The notes below the pieces were generated by a model that was not told where the DNA came from, made no database searches, and saw nothing but the letters and a program-made list of their open reading frames with translations. The position numbers and the translations under genes are program-made. A stretch of 64,000 bases of DNA from contig NZ_QJSU01000001.1 in NCBI RefSeq assembly GCF_003217155.1, positions 124,001 to 188,000 on the forward strand, written 5' to 3'. This DNA comes from Psychrobacter fozii (GTDB taxonomy: Bacteria; Pseudomonadota; Gammaproteobacteria; Pseudomonadales; Moraxellaceae). Position 1 is the stretch's first letter; every line of letters starts with the position of its first letter. Shown one piece after another: positions 27,298 through 36,688 of the stretch.

Positions 27298-29379
27298 ATG
27301 AATTCAAACCTTATTCTATCTAAATTACCTATCGTCCTCGCTCTAGCGACAGTGTTCTGCGCAGTGCCAACGTGGGCAGATGACTCATCTATAGAGATAT
27401 GTCAGAAACCTCCTGTAGCAGGCTACGATAGTGTTGATTGCTTAAGCGAAGGACTTGCTGTCGTTATACGCTCTACCTTTGAACGTCCATATTTTTATCA
27501 CAAACATGGTTATATTGATACCTCAGGTCAAATCGTTGTGCCACTAAAATATGATAAGGCTAGATCTTTTCAAGAAGGACTCGCAGCTGTTGCGACGTCT
27601 CGCCCATTAGCAAATGTTGCCACGATATATAAGTGGGGGTTTATCAATAAAAATGGTGAACTTATTGCTCCACTACAATATGAAAATGTTAAATCTTTTT
27701 CTGAAGGTTTAGCCATGGTTGAGAAAAACAGTAGTAGCGGGTTTATCAATAAAACTGGAGAGGAAGTCATCTCACTACAATATAGTCAAGCTAGCTCTTT
27801 TTCTGAAGGCGTGGCAAGCGTTCAAAAAGGTGATAAATGGGGGTTTATTAATAGAGCTGGAGAGATTGTTATCCCTATCCAGTATGACTATGCAAACTCT
27901 TTTTCTGAAGAATTAGCCCTCGTCGAAAAAGACGGCAAGTATGGTTTTATCAATAGGCAGGGTGATGAAGTTATCCCTCTACAATATGGCTATGCAACCT
28001 CTTTTAATGAGGGTTTAGCCAGCGTATCAATGACAGAATACTATCCATCATCAGAGGATAATTATGGATTTATTGATAAGAAAGGAGATTTTGTCATTCC
28101 AGAGCAGTATGATCATGCTTATGCCTTTGATAACGGTGTAGCTCGGGTGATCAAAGGAGACAAATGGAGTCTAATCGACCCAAGTGGCAATAGAGTCACT
28201 TCTACAAAATACAGTGCTATTGAAAATTTTAATGAAGGGCTAGCCCGCGTTGAGAAGGATGATAGATTTGGCTTTATTAATAGATCAGGATATGAGGTCA
28301 TACCTACAGAATACGATTATATGGAGAGCTTCGATCAAGGATTAGTCATCGTCACTAGAGAAGAAAAAGAAGGTGTTATAAATAATGTAGGAAAAGTCAT
28401 TGTGCCCGTGCAGTTTGACCATATCTCCTACACTGCCGACGGTATCATACATGTCTCTCAAGCAGATAAACATGGATTCATCGATAGATCAGGTACTGTT
28501 ATTTCACCCCTACAGTACGATGAGGCCAGTGTATTTATTGATGGTTTAGCACGGGTTAAAAAAGACGGCAAATATGGCTTTATTGATAGAACTGGCAACG
28601 CTGTTATTCCTTTGCAATACGAGGCTGCCTTAGACTTTAATGAAGGCCTTGCTGCAGTTACCAAAAACGGTAAATCAGGTTTTATAGATAATACAGGAGC
28701 TATCATAATCCCTCTACAGTACGATGATGCTTGGCATTTTGATAAAGGCTTATTGGCAGTTGATACAGAAGATATGATGGGAATCATCGACAAAACTGGA
28801 CAAGTCGTCATTCCCTTAGAATACGATAACATTGATAACTTTAAAGAAGGTTTGGCTTCAGCCCAAAAAGAAGGCTTATGGGGCTTTATTGATACTGGAA
28901 ATAAAACCGTTGTTCCCTTTAAGTACGATAAGGTTGAGCCTTTTGTTAGTGATATGGCTCTCGTTACCAAAAGCAATAAGGTAGGTTTAGTAGGCTTGGT
29001 AGGCTTGGTAGATAAACTGGGTAAAGAGGTTGTGCCAGTACAGTTTAATGATCTTAAGTTTCTAGATTTAACGTATATTAATTTTTTGGATATCGATACA
29101 GATGTTGCTATTACGCTTAAATTAGAAGATGAGCAAGGTAACCTTATAGCTTTAGCAGACAACAAAGCAAAATTTTCAGAGGATAGTGTATGGTCTTTTA
29201 CAGAAGACATTACCAGTGTGAAACAAGACGCGCAGTTAGGGTATCTCGATAATAATATCGCTATTATTCCGCAGAACCAAGGTGCTATAAAACCTTTCAA
29301 TAAAGGCATTATCCTAATAAAAAAAGACGGTAATCAATTTTACATTGATACAGAACGCGCATTGGCCGAAAAGAAGTGA
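27298..29379 (+). CDS. Secreted WG-repeat protein
   Basis: About 693 residues. A signal peptide (LPIVLALATVFCAVPTWA) precedes roughly 15 WG repeats of 36-44 residues, each with the pattern K-W/Y-GFI-N/D-xxG-x-x-V-I-P-x-Q-Y-D...F-x-E-G-L-A-x-V. One repeat is modified to GLVGLVGLVDK by a 9-bp duplication near 28984. Repeats toward the C-terminus degrade. WG repeats are poorly understood and probably form a solenoid for binding in the periplasm or outside. The start is ATG 27298 (MNSNLILSK); an in-frame TTG upstream has no better support. No clear ribosome-binding site. Confidence 0.85.
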   Translation: MNSNLILSKLPIVLALATVFCAVPTWADDSSIEICQKPPVAGYDSVDCLSEGLAVVIRSTFERPYFYHKHGYIDTSGQIVVPLKYDKARSFQEGLAAVATSRPLANVATIYKWGFINKNGELIAPLQYENVKSFSEGLAMVEKNSSSGFINKTGEEVISLQYSQASSFSEGVASVQKGDKWGFINRAGEIVIPIQYDYANSFSEELALVEKDGKYGFINRQGDEVIPLQYGYATSFNEGLASVSMTEYYPSSEDNYGFIDKKGDFVIPEQYDHAYAFDNGVARVIKGDKWSLIDPSGNRVTSTKYSAIENFNEGLARVEKDDRFGFINRSGYEVIPTEYDYMESFDQGLVIVTREEKEGVINNVGKVIVPVQFDHISYTADGIIHVSQADKHGFIDRSGTVISPLQYDEASVFIDGLARVKKDGKYGFIDRTGNAVIPLQYEAALDFNEGLAAVTKNGKSGFIDNTGAIIIPLQYDDAWHFDKGLLAVDTEDMMGIIDKTGQVVIPLEYDNIDNFKEGLASAQKEGLWGFIDTGNKTVVPFKYDKVEPFVSDMALVTKSNKVGLVGLVGLVDKLGKEVVPVQFNDLKFLDLTYINFLDIDTDVAITLKLEDEQGNLIALADNKAKFSEDSVWSFTEDITSVKQDAQLGYLDNNIAIIPQNQGAIKPFNKGIILIKKDGNQFYIDTERALAEKK

Positions 29380-29554
29380 GCAAGTAGTACGCTTTTTTAC
29401 AACGATTAATTTACGATAGGCTTATTTTTTATTGGGTAGATTATAGGCAAACTCTCGTTTAGAGTTGAGATTGAATACAACGCATATTCAGGTATTTAAT
29501 AGTGCAACGCCTCTATCTAGCTACTGATAGAGATTTGACAAATACTAGCCATCG

Positions 29555-29590
29555 AAAAGCCCGCCAAGACTAATCTTGGCGGGCTTTTTT
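29555..29590. terminator. Bidirectional terminator between WG-repeat gene and AGCS gene
   Basis: AAAAGCCCGCCAAGA/TCTTGGCGGGCTTTT stem with T runs on both strands, serving two convergent genes. Confidence 0.92.
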
Positions 29591-29627
29591 AATTATCAAG
29601 TTATAATAAAGTGTTCAATCAAACTCA

Positions 29628-31163
29628 TTATTTATACTTTTTAATTTCACCACTTTTCACACGAGCTATGAAAGAATTAACCTCTTTTTTCACAATTGGC
29701 ATCAAGAAGTATAGACCGATGATGTTAAAGATCGCCATAGCGAACAGAGCCGCATCTGAGAAGTCGATAACAAAGCTAAACTGTACGATGGTACCGATAA
29801 CAACGAAGACTAAGAAGATAAGTTTGTATATCATCTCGCCGCCTTTACCTTCGCCAAAGAGGTAAGTCCAAGCTTTTAGACCATAATATGACCATGAGAT
29901 CATCGTTGAAAAAGCAAACAATAATACCGCGACAGCTAGGAAATACTGGAAGATAGGCGCCGTTTCCATAAAGGCAGCACGGGTTAGATCCACACCAGTA
30001 AGCGCTTGGGTTTGCAAGTTTGCGACAGTGTTCACCCCAGAGATAGTAATAACGAGCGCCGTCATAGTACAGATAACAACCGTATCAATGAAAGGCTCTA
30101 GCAGCGCTACTAAACCTTCAGTAGCAGGCTCTTTCGTTTTTACCGCTGAGTGAGCAATAGCGGCTGAACCAACACCTGCTTCGTTAGAGAAAGTTGCACG
30201 TTTTAAACCTTGAATTAACGCGCCAATAAAGCCACCAGCCACGCCAGCACCAGTGAAGGCACCCGTGAAAATCTCGCCAAACGCAGCGCCGATATGATTA
30301 AAGTTTGCAACCAGTACGATGACACTCATTGTGATATACAATAAAGCCATAAAAGGCACGACTTTTTCGGTAACGGTTGCAATGCGCGGCATACCACCAA
30401 TGATAACCATACCGACCAAAAACGCTAAGCCAATACCAAAGAATATACTGTAATCCGTTGGAATGCTAAAAGTAGAGCTCATAACTGCAAAGGCTTGGTT
30501 ACCCTGAAACATGTTACCAGCACCAAAGGTCGCCAATATACACATAAGGGCAAAACCGACGGCTAACACCTTACCAAATCCACCCATACCACGTTCAGCC
30601 ATACCGCGGCTCAAGTAATACATAGGTCCACCTGATACGGCACCAGAAGGCAGGATCGTACGGTATTTAACACCTAACGTACACTCTACAAACTTGGTCG
30701 CCATACCGAACAGACCAACCATGATCATCCAAAAGGTAGCACCAGGTCCACCAATGGCGAGTGCTGCACCGACACCAGCAATATTACCAAGACCAACCGT
30801 ACCTGACAAAGCAGTGGCTAGTGCTTGAAAATGGCTAACCTCGCCTTCTTCTTTGACAGCAGGGTTTGGATCAGTATATTTGCCTCTGACAATATCTAAA
30901 GACAGGCCTATATGACGAAATTGAATAAAACCAAAATAAAAGGTAAAGACTAATGCGGCAACTAATAACCAACCTACAATTAGTGGAAAGCTTACTTCAC
31001 CAAGAGGTACTGAAAAGAAAATAAGATCGACGAACCAGCCAAATATATTGGCCATAAAGCCATCAAGGCCAGCACCAAATGCTGCTAAACCTGATTGTTC
31101 TTCTGCTTGCGCAAGAGTAGTACTAAGTAATAGGATCGTTGCGACTAAATATTGTTTTTTCAT
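29628..31163 (-). CDS. Alanine/glycine:cation symporter (AGCS family)
   Basis: 511 residues, about ten helices. Family motifs: ALATALSGTVGLGNIAGVGAALAIGGPGATFWM, KFVECTLGVKYR, ATFSNEAGVGSAAIAHSAVKT and MISWSYYGLKAWTYLFG. It should import alanine, glycine or a related amino acid with sodium. It has a cleavable-looking N-terminal hydrophobic segment ending TLAQAEEQ ahead of the core. AAAGGA precedes ATG 31163. A 45-base inverted repeat lies 47 bases upstream and may control it. Confidence 0.92.
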   Translation of the reverse strand: MKKQYLVATILLLSTTLAQAEEQSGLAAFGAGLDGFMANIFGWFVDLIFFSVPLGEVSFPLIVGWLLVAALVFTFYFGFIQFRHIGLSLDIVRGKYTDPNPAVKEEGEVSHFQALATALSGTVGLGNIAGVGAALAIGGPGATFWMIMVGLFGMATKFVECTLGVKYRTILPSGAVSGGPMYYLSRGMAERGMGGFGKVLAVGFALMCILATFGAGNMFQGNQAFAVMSSTFSIPTDYSIFFGIGLAFLVGMVIIGGMPRIATVTEKVVPFMALLYITMSVIVLVANFNHIGAAFGEIFTGAFTGAGVAGGFIGALIQGLKRATFSNEAGVGSAAIAHSAVKTKEPATEGLVALLEPFIDTVVICTMTALVITISGVNTVANLQTQALTGVDLTRAAFMETAPIFQYFLAVAVLLFAFSTMISWSYYGLKAWTYLFGEGKGGEMIYKLIFLVFVVIGTIVQFSFVIDFSDAALFAMAIFNIIGLYFLMPIVKKEVNSFIARVKSGEIKKYK

Positions 31164-31545
31164 ATAAATTCCTTTAGTGAAAATAATATTTATATAATCA
31201 TTTACAGCGATACTGATACAAAGTGTAATTATTTATTATACTTTGTATCAGTATTATTACTAAATGTTCAATGTCGACTATATACTAATAATTTTATATA
31301 AACAAAAACATTTGCATATTTTTCTCAATTAAACATCAACTTAGCACTTTAAAGCTGACAGCCAGAATCAGTCAGGCTCACTATATTATCAATAAATGTC
31401 GGTAGCTATTCTTAGTATAAACAACAGACCTAAGTATCATTGAAAGGGCGAAATGACAATCTCAACACAGGTTTGCGTTACATTCTCTACTTTTCTGAAA
31501 TTTTAATCCTTTCATTTATACCGGACTTTTATCGTCTACAAACCC
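31164..31545. promoter_or_regulatory. Upstream region of the AGCS gene
   Basis: AT-rich spacer with the large inverted repeat at 31210-31254. The AGCS promoter should be here; no gene seen. Confidence 0.5.
31210..31254. promoter_or_regulatory. 45-base inverted repeat upstream of the AGCS symporter
   Basis: Two 20-base arms around a TATTT loop, complementary except for one G-T wobble; the outer 15 pairs (ATACTGATACAAAGT) are perfect. No T run follows on the minus strand, so it is more likely an operator or leader hairpin than a terminator. Confidence 0.75.
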
Positions 31546-32292
31546 TTAACCATACTTCACTAGATTATCTAGCATTGTAGAAAGCCATGCATTGTTATCT
31601 GCAATATACGTGTCCCCTAGCTCGATAATTTCATCCCCCGCTTGAACTGTGTGAGGATAGTCAGTCATGGCGTCTTGTATATAATCCTGCCCATGCATCA
31701 CCATATCCACCATACTATTTTTAGTCACTTCAAAATGACATTGCCAACCAAGCACCCACGTACCTAACTCTTTATGTTTTGGCGTTTGATAGATAAAACC
31801 TTGATTGTCCCAAGCGTTTGATTTTGCAATTGCAGTCGCACCTTGAGGACACTCAAAACCATCGCCATGCCAATGAAAAACCGTAAACTCTTGCTTTGGT
31901 AAATCTTTTAGTAGCTGATGCTCTAGCCCTTGTTTGGTTAGTTGAATTGGCATCCAACCAACCTCTTTTATACCTGATGGAGCAACTTTTGCCCCCAAAC
32001 TATCGGCTATTAACTGCGCCCCTAAGCAAACACCAACTACTGTTTTTCCTTCTTTGATACTTTGCTGAATGAAGGCCTTCTCATCCGCTAGCCATTGAAA
32101 GTCAGCTTCATCATGAATGCTCATTGGCCCGCCCATAATAATCAACCAATCAAAACTGTCTTGAGAAGGCAATGAATAGTTTTCGTAAAAGCGAGTGACA
32201 GCAATGCTATGACCTTGATTATCTGCCCACTGTTTAATATAGCTAAGTTCTTCAAAATCAACATGGTACAGGGCATGAATACGTAGCGTCAT
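31546..32292 (-). CDS. Class I glutamine amidotransferase-like protein
   Basis: 248 residues with the GATase1 triad: Cys in VVGVCLGAQLIADSLG, His near WQCHFEV and a following Glu. The oxyanion strand IIMGGPMSIHDE is present. Stand-alone GuaA-type domains of this kind can act as gamma-glutamyl hydrolases or amide transferases; the substrate is unknown. AAGGAT precedes ATG 32292. It follows glyA in the same direction but a terminator lies between them. Confidence 0.85.
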   Translation of the reverse strand: MTLRIHALYHVDFEELSYIKQWADNQGHSIAVTRFYENYSLPSQDSFDWLIIMGGPMSIHDEADFQWLADEKAFIQQSIKEGKTVVGVCLGAQLIADSLGAKVAPSGIKEVGWMPIQLTKQGLEHQLLKDLPKQEFTVFHWHGDGFECPQGATAIAKSNAWDNQGFIYQTPKHKELGTWVLGWQCHFEVTKNSMVDMVMHGQDYIQDAMTDYPHTVQAGDEIIELGDTYIADNNAWLSTMLDNLVKYG

Positions 32293-32316
32293 CGAATTAT
32301 CCTTTTATTAAAAAAG

Positions 32317-32349
32317 AAAAACCGCCTAGCAAAAGCTAAGCGGTTTTTT
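32317..32349 (-). terminator. Terminator after glyA
   Basis: ACCGCTTAGC/GCTAGGCGGT stem with TTTT loop and flanking T run on the minus strand, about 50 bases past the glyA stop. Confidence 0.9.
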
Positions 32350-32398
32350 ATTTGTACAACTCTGAATCAGAGCTGGCTAAATCAGTACGGATTTGAGC

Positions 32399-33655
32399 TT
32401 ACTGGTTTTTTTCGTAAACTGGCAATTCTGCACAGATCGCTTCTACTTTACCGCGTACTTCAGTAGCAACCGCTTCATCACCACGGCTGTCTAGTACGTC
32501 ACAGATCCAACCTGCCAACTCGCCTGCTTGTGCTTCATTGAAGCCGCGAGTAGTAATGGCTGGTGTACCGATACGGATACCAGACGTTACGAACGGAGAT
32601 TTTGGATCGTTTGGTACGGCATTTTTGTTCACAGTGATGTGAGCTTCGCCAAGCCATTTGTCCGCTTCTTTACCCGTCATTTCTTGCTTAACTAGGCTGA
32701 TCAGCATTAGATGGTTTTCAGTACCGCCAGAGATAACTTCGTAGCCGCGATCTTGAACGACTTTTGCCATCGCTTTAGCATTTTTAACCACTTGCTGCTG
32801 ATAAGTAGAGAAGTTGGCTTCTAACGCTTCTTTGAAGCAAACCGCTTTAGCAGCGATAACATGCATCAATGGGCCACCTTGGTTGCCCGGGAATACCGCA
32901 GAGTTTAGTTTCTTAGCAAGTACTTCATCACGTGCCAAAATCATACCTGAGCGTGGGCCACGTAGGGTTTTGTGCGTGGTAGTCGTAACCACATCAGCGA
33001 AAGGTACTGGGTTTGGATAAACACCACCAGCAACTAGGCCTGCAACGTGAGCCATATCGACTAACAGGTAAGCGCCTACTTCGTCCGCGATGTCACGGAA
33101 ACGCTGCCAATCAACTACTTGCGAATATGCCGAAAAACCAGCAATAATCATTTTAGGCTTGTGCTCACGTGCTAGAGCGTCTACTTGGTCATAATCAATA
33201 AGACCAGTACCATCTACTAATCCGTACTGTACGGCATTGTAGTTCAGGCCTGAAAAGTTGATGTGCGCGCCATGAGTCAAGTGACCACCAGCATCTAGGC
33301 TCATGCCCAATACCGTGTCATTTGCTTCTAGCAATGCTAAAAATACAGCTGAGTTTGCTTGGCTACCAGAATGTGGTTGAACGTTCACATACTCTGCACC
33401 GAACAATTCTTTAGCACGGTCAATAGCCAGTTGCTCTACAACGTCCACATGCTCACAACCACCATAATAACGCTTACCAGGATAGCCTTCAGCGTATTTG
33501 TTGGTTAGGTCAGTACCTTGCGCTTCCATCACTGCTTGTGAGCAGTAGTTTTCAGAAGCAATAAGCTCAATGTGATTTTCTTGACGAACGCTTTCTGCGG
33601 CCATCGCTTCAGCAAGTACTGGATCAAAACTTTGAAGAGAGATATTTTTAAACAT
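32399..33655 (-). CDS. glyA: Serine hydroxymethyltransferase
   Basis: 418 residues, standard length. It converts serine and tetrahydrofolate to glycine and methylene-tetrahydrofolate using PLP. The PLP-lysine motif [18 protein letters not shown] is intact, as are [14 protein letters not shown] and the N-terminal [15 protein letters not shown] precedes ATG 33655 at eight bases. Over 450 bases upstream are free of genes and could carry regulatory sites. Confidence 0.98.
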   Translation of the reverse strand: MFKNISLQSFDPVLAEAMAAESVRQENHIELIASENYCSQAVMEAQGTDLTNKYAEGYPGKRYYGGCEHVDVVEQLAIDRAKELFGAEYVNVQPHSGSQANSAVFLALLEANDTVLGMSLDAGGHLTHGAHINFSGLNYNAVQYGLVDGTGLIDYDQVDALAREHKPKMIIAGFSAYSQVVDWQRFRDIADEVGAYLLVDMAHVAGLVAGGVYPNPVPFADVVTTTTHKTLRGPRSGMILARDEVLAKKLNSAVFPGNQGGPLMHVIAAKAVCFKEALEANFSTYQQQVVKNAKAMAKVVQDRGYEVISGGTENHLMLISLVKQEMTGKEADKWLGEAHITVNKNAVPNDPKSPFVTSGIRIGTPAITTRGFNEAQAGELAGWICDVLDSRGDEAVATEVRGKVEAICAELPVYEKNQ

Positions 33656-34122
33656 ATTTAATGTCCTAAGTAGTGACTGTCATTGAAAAAATGTCATTTA
33701 AAAGAAGCTTATAGCCTGCCCACAATAAAACAACTACTGCATCAACGTCGCTAGAAGTACGCGTGATACCTCTGCACTTTTTTTCAGCAATCTATCGTTT
33801 TTCGGCAATCTGTTTTATGGCATGACCATTATTGTGAATGGGGTCTATTAGCAGAGATTAAAATAAGAATAAATGCAGGCGAGTGGCCCGCCATGAAGTT
33901 GTCCAATTCGGCAATAAATTCGATACACGTATGCACCGATATCATCGCTAAAGATTAAGTGTAACATGAAAATTTGTGCTGCGAACGCAAAAAAACCTCA
34001 CCTTAAGATGAGGGAATTAAATGACCATATAACACAGATAAATAGCCAATAAAATAAAGGATTTACCTGCTATGAATTCTTGGCAACAGGCCGTTTTACA
34101 CGTATATAAGCATAAAATATTT
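33656..34122. promoter_or_regulatory. Upstream region of glyA
   Basis: Contains the ubiC terminator (33990-34015) and the glyA leader of more than 300 bases. I found no convincing riboswitch structure by eye. Confidence 0.45.
33990..34015 (-). terminator. Terminator after ubiC
   Basis: Minus strand CCTCA...TGAGG around CTTAAG, then seven T, about 110 bases past the ubiC stop. Confidence 0.8.
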
Positions 34123-34626
34123 TTAACAGTCGCTAGATAAAAATGCAGGAAGGAACGTTTCACTGATCATTAGCGTACGACCATACCAATCATAACGGGT
34201 TTGCCGTTGCCAACCTGTGGCAGTTTGCTGAATAAATCGCTGATTAGGTAATGTTCGGCTGCGCTTGAATAGCACATAACCGATGGGTGTGCCTTTGAGC
34301 TGTTGTAGACGGCGGGCGCGGCCTTTTAGACTGGATAGCGGAAAGATACTTTGTGCATCTACCCATGGTAATTCATCATTGCCATAAAGCTGTACCTCAC
34401 GCACCCAAGCCAACATCGGACGATTAAGCGCAGCACCCTGCAGGCCCAATTGCTGCTTTTGTATCAGAGACAGCTGCTGATAGCCCTCAAAACTGCGCTC
34501 TACACGCAAGGGCTGCCCTGCTTTTACTTCCAACATAGCAGTGAGAGAGCCTTTGGCGTTGAGCCACGATAGTAGCTCACTAGGAGGTGACATATTGCTA
34601 AAACAAGACGTTTGAGTACTGGACAT
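34123..34626 (-). CDS. ubiC: Chorismate--pyruvate lyase
   Basis: 167 residues, the usual size. It releases 4-hydroxybenzoate and pyruvate from chorismate as the first step of ubiquinone synthesis. Typical segments are the VKAGQPLRVERSFEGYQ region with its substrate Arg, the central LAWVREVQLYG, PLSSLKGRARRLQ, and the C-terminal RFIQQTATGWQRQTRYDWYGRTLMISETFLPAFL with the conserved Glu. It lies 43 bases after the GNAT-like gene, so they may be co-transcribed. No ubiA is adjacent. Confidence 0.9.
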   Translation of the reverse strand: MSSTQTSCFSNMSPPSELLSWLNAKGSLTAMLEVKAGQPLRVERSFEGYQQLSLIQKQQLGLQGAALNRPMLAWVREVQLYGNDELPWVDAQSIFPLSSLKGRARRLQQLKGTPIGYVLFKRSRTLPNQRFIQQTATGWQRQTRYDWYGRTLMISETFLPAFLSSDC

Positions 34627-34669
34627 AGTTAACGGCTAATTGTGAAGTATTAAATAGGAAAGGCTGATA

Positions 34670-36073
34670 CTAATGGTTCGTATCAAACTCTGGCATATTG
34701 TCCGCATTAAATGGCAAGGCCTCAAATGCCTGCTGACGATATTGCGCCATATGCTCACGGTCTTTGCGACAAAAATCTGCAATCGCGGGTACAAAACGTG
34801 GATCATAGATACGGTGCAGCGAGTGCGTCGTGGTCGGGATAAAACCACGAATCAGTTTATGCTCCCCTTGCGTACCCGGATCAAAATACGTCAGACCTTG
34901 CTCAATGGCAAACTCGATACCCTGATAGTAGCACAGCTCAAAGTGTAAACTGTCATACTCACCTAGCGCCCCCCAATAGCGCCCATATAAGGTCGCATTC
35001 TCATCAACATCACCATTGTCGCTATCAGCATTATCGTACAAGAACAGACTGCTAGCAATGATTTCGCCATTATCATTTAATGCTTGGGCGAGCATCAAAT
35101 GCTCAGGCATGCTCTGTGCTAATGCCATAAAAAAATCTATCGTTAGATAAGGCTGTTGACCACGCACTGCATACGTCATCACATAACAATGATAAAACGC
35201 TTTCCAATCGGCATCGGTAATATCCGCCCCACACTTACGCTGACAGCTTATATTTTGCTCAGCAACTTTGCGACGCTCAGCACGGATCGTTTTACGTTTT
35301 TTGGCTTTTAGCGTCATTAGAAATGCATCAAAATCTGCGAATGGCTGACTGTCTTGCAGCAAGTCTTTATTTTGCCACAAGAACTGACAGCCTTGACGCT
35401 CCAATATGGGCATCTCAATTTCGGTTGGCTCTAAACCATTATCTTGGGCTGCTAACGTCTGTTCTATATCGATATCTGTCGGCAGCGCTGCGGTCGCGAC
35501 AGAGGCAAGCTCAGGCGTGACAAACAGTCCATGCCAGCTAGATGCACCTACTTGTTGAGCAATATCATCAACACCTGCGATAGCTGTTTTTATAATATCT
35601 TCGTTTAAGGTTTCACCTGTGGCCAACCACAAGCGCTGACCCGTAATCGGTGTATAAGGAACGCTGCTGACCAATCGCGGATAATAATCAATGCCATAGC
35701 GTGCATAGGCTTCTGCCCATGCATGATCAAACACAAACTCACCGCGATGATGACCCTTTATAAATACGGGTAATACCGCAACAGGATGCAATGCACTTCC
35801 TTCTATACCGTCTATTGCATTGCCATTGCTGTCTTCTTTGTCGTTGCTGTCTTCTTTGTCGTTGCTGTCGCCGCTATCAGCATAATCGGCGACACGATGT
35901 ACCAAGATAAATATTGGCAACCAACCTGCCTGCTCACCTATCGCACCCGTGTCTGCCAGCGCCTGCCAAAAGGCAAATGACATAAAAGGCGTATCTGGTG
36001 TTTGCCAGTCTGCTTGGTTCTGCCAACTGGTATCATTAATCAGCGCATACTCTAAACTCATACTGTTTGTCAT
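34670..36073 (-). CDS. GNAT-like protein of the COG3146/FemAB-related family
   Basis: 467 residues. Conserved stretches FMSFAFWQALADTGAIGEQ, KGHHRGEFVFDHAWAEAYARYGIDYYPRL, YFHCYVMTYA-like and YFDPGTQGEHKLIRGF(I/V)P identify a family of predicted acetyltransferases related to peptidoglycan-modifying FemAB proteins. An internal acidic insert SNDKEDSNDKED is encoded by an 18-bp direct repeat at 35828-35863. No signal peptide. Activity unproven for the family. Confidence 0.83.
   Translation of the reverse strand: MTNSMSLEYALINDTSWQNQADWQTPDTPFMSFAFWQALADTGAIGEQAGWLPIFILVHRVADYADSGDSNDKEDSNDKEDSNGNAIDGIEGSALHPVAVLPVFIKGHHRGEFVFDHAWAEAYARYGIDYYPRLVSSVPYTPITGQRLWLATGETLNEDIIKTAIAGVDDIAQQVGASSWHGLFVTPELASVATAALPTDIDIEQTLAAQDNGLEPTEIEMPILERQGCQFLWQNKDLLQDSQPFADFDAFLMTLKAKKRKTIRAERRKVAEQNISCQRKCGADITDADWKAFYHCYVMTYAVRGQQPYLTIDFFMALAQSMPEHLMLAQALNDNGEIIASSLFLYDNADSDNGDVDENATLYGRYWGALGEYDSLHFELCYYQGIEFAIEQGLTYFDPGTQGEHKLIRGFIPTTTHSLHRIYDPRFVPAIADFCRKDREHMAQYRQQAFEALPFNADNMPEFDTNH
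35828..35863. repeat. 18-bp direct repeat inside a coding region
   Basis: Two perfect tandem copies of an 18-base unit (GCTGTCTTCTTTGTCGTT) followed by a partial third, giving repeated SNDKED in the acidic insert of the GNAT-like protein. Confidence 0.9.
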
Positions 36074-36688
36074 TATTATAGTCGCTATATATTTATCGAT
36101 AACCGATTGATTAGTGACCTAGCCTAGCAAATTTTTGATAGTTTGCTGTCACAATTTGCAAAAATTCATCTATATGCAATAAAAAACCACCTACTATAAT
36201 AGAGGTGGCTATGTTTTATAATGATGCTTACTATCCTATTCTCCATCTCAATATAAAAGCTCAAGAAAAGACAGTAGTTGCATGGAAAAGATGATATCGA
36301 AGCTGATGACTGGTAGAATAAGGTTGTTATTAGCTTAATATAATTCAGATACATAGGATATGAGCGAAAACAGTATACTTAGTTCATTATACAAGATTGA
36401 CATCATAGCCGATTTATAGTGGATTAACTATAATATGAAGTCAGCAGTTCACCTTCAAGCCCTTTTGTATAGGCAGTCAAAGCATCGTACTGTTTTAAGA
36501 GGCCTGTTTGATGAACGCTAATAGACGTGCGTAAAAGAAAAATTTAAATGGTCTTCAATATTTCTGAGACCACATATGATGTACTTGATCTAACCACATA
36601 GTTCGTTGTTGCATAGTATCATCCGACGATATTCGAATTTATGTGTACGTATTATTTTTAACGACAACTAAAGGGATACCCGATTACA
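36074..36688. other. Intergenic region upstream of icd
   Basis: 615 AT-rich bases. It carries a minus-strand terminator-like hairpin (36179-36210) with no gene feeding into it, and the icd promoter should lie near its right end. No coding sequence supported. Confidence 0.5.
36179..36210 (-). terminator. Orphan minus-strand terminator
   Basis: Minus strand CCACCT...AGGTGG around a CTATTATAG core, then six T. No convincing gene lies upstream on that strand, so it may end a small RNA. Confidence 0.75.

Noticed and set aside
36166..36354. 62-codon minus-strand frame upstream of icd
   Set aside because: It runs through a terminator-like hairpin and has no start signal; treated as non-coding.
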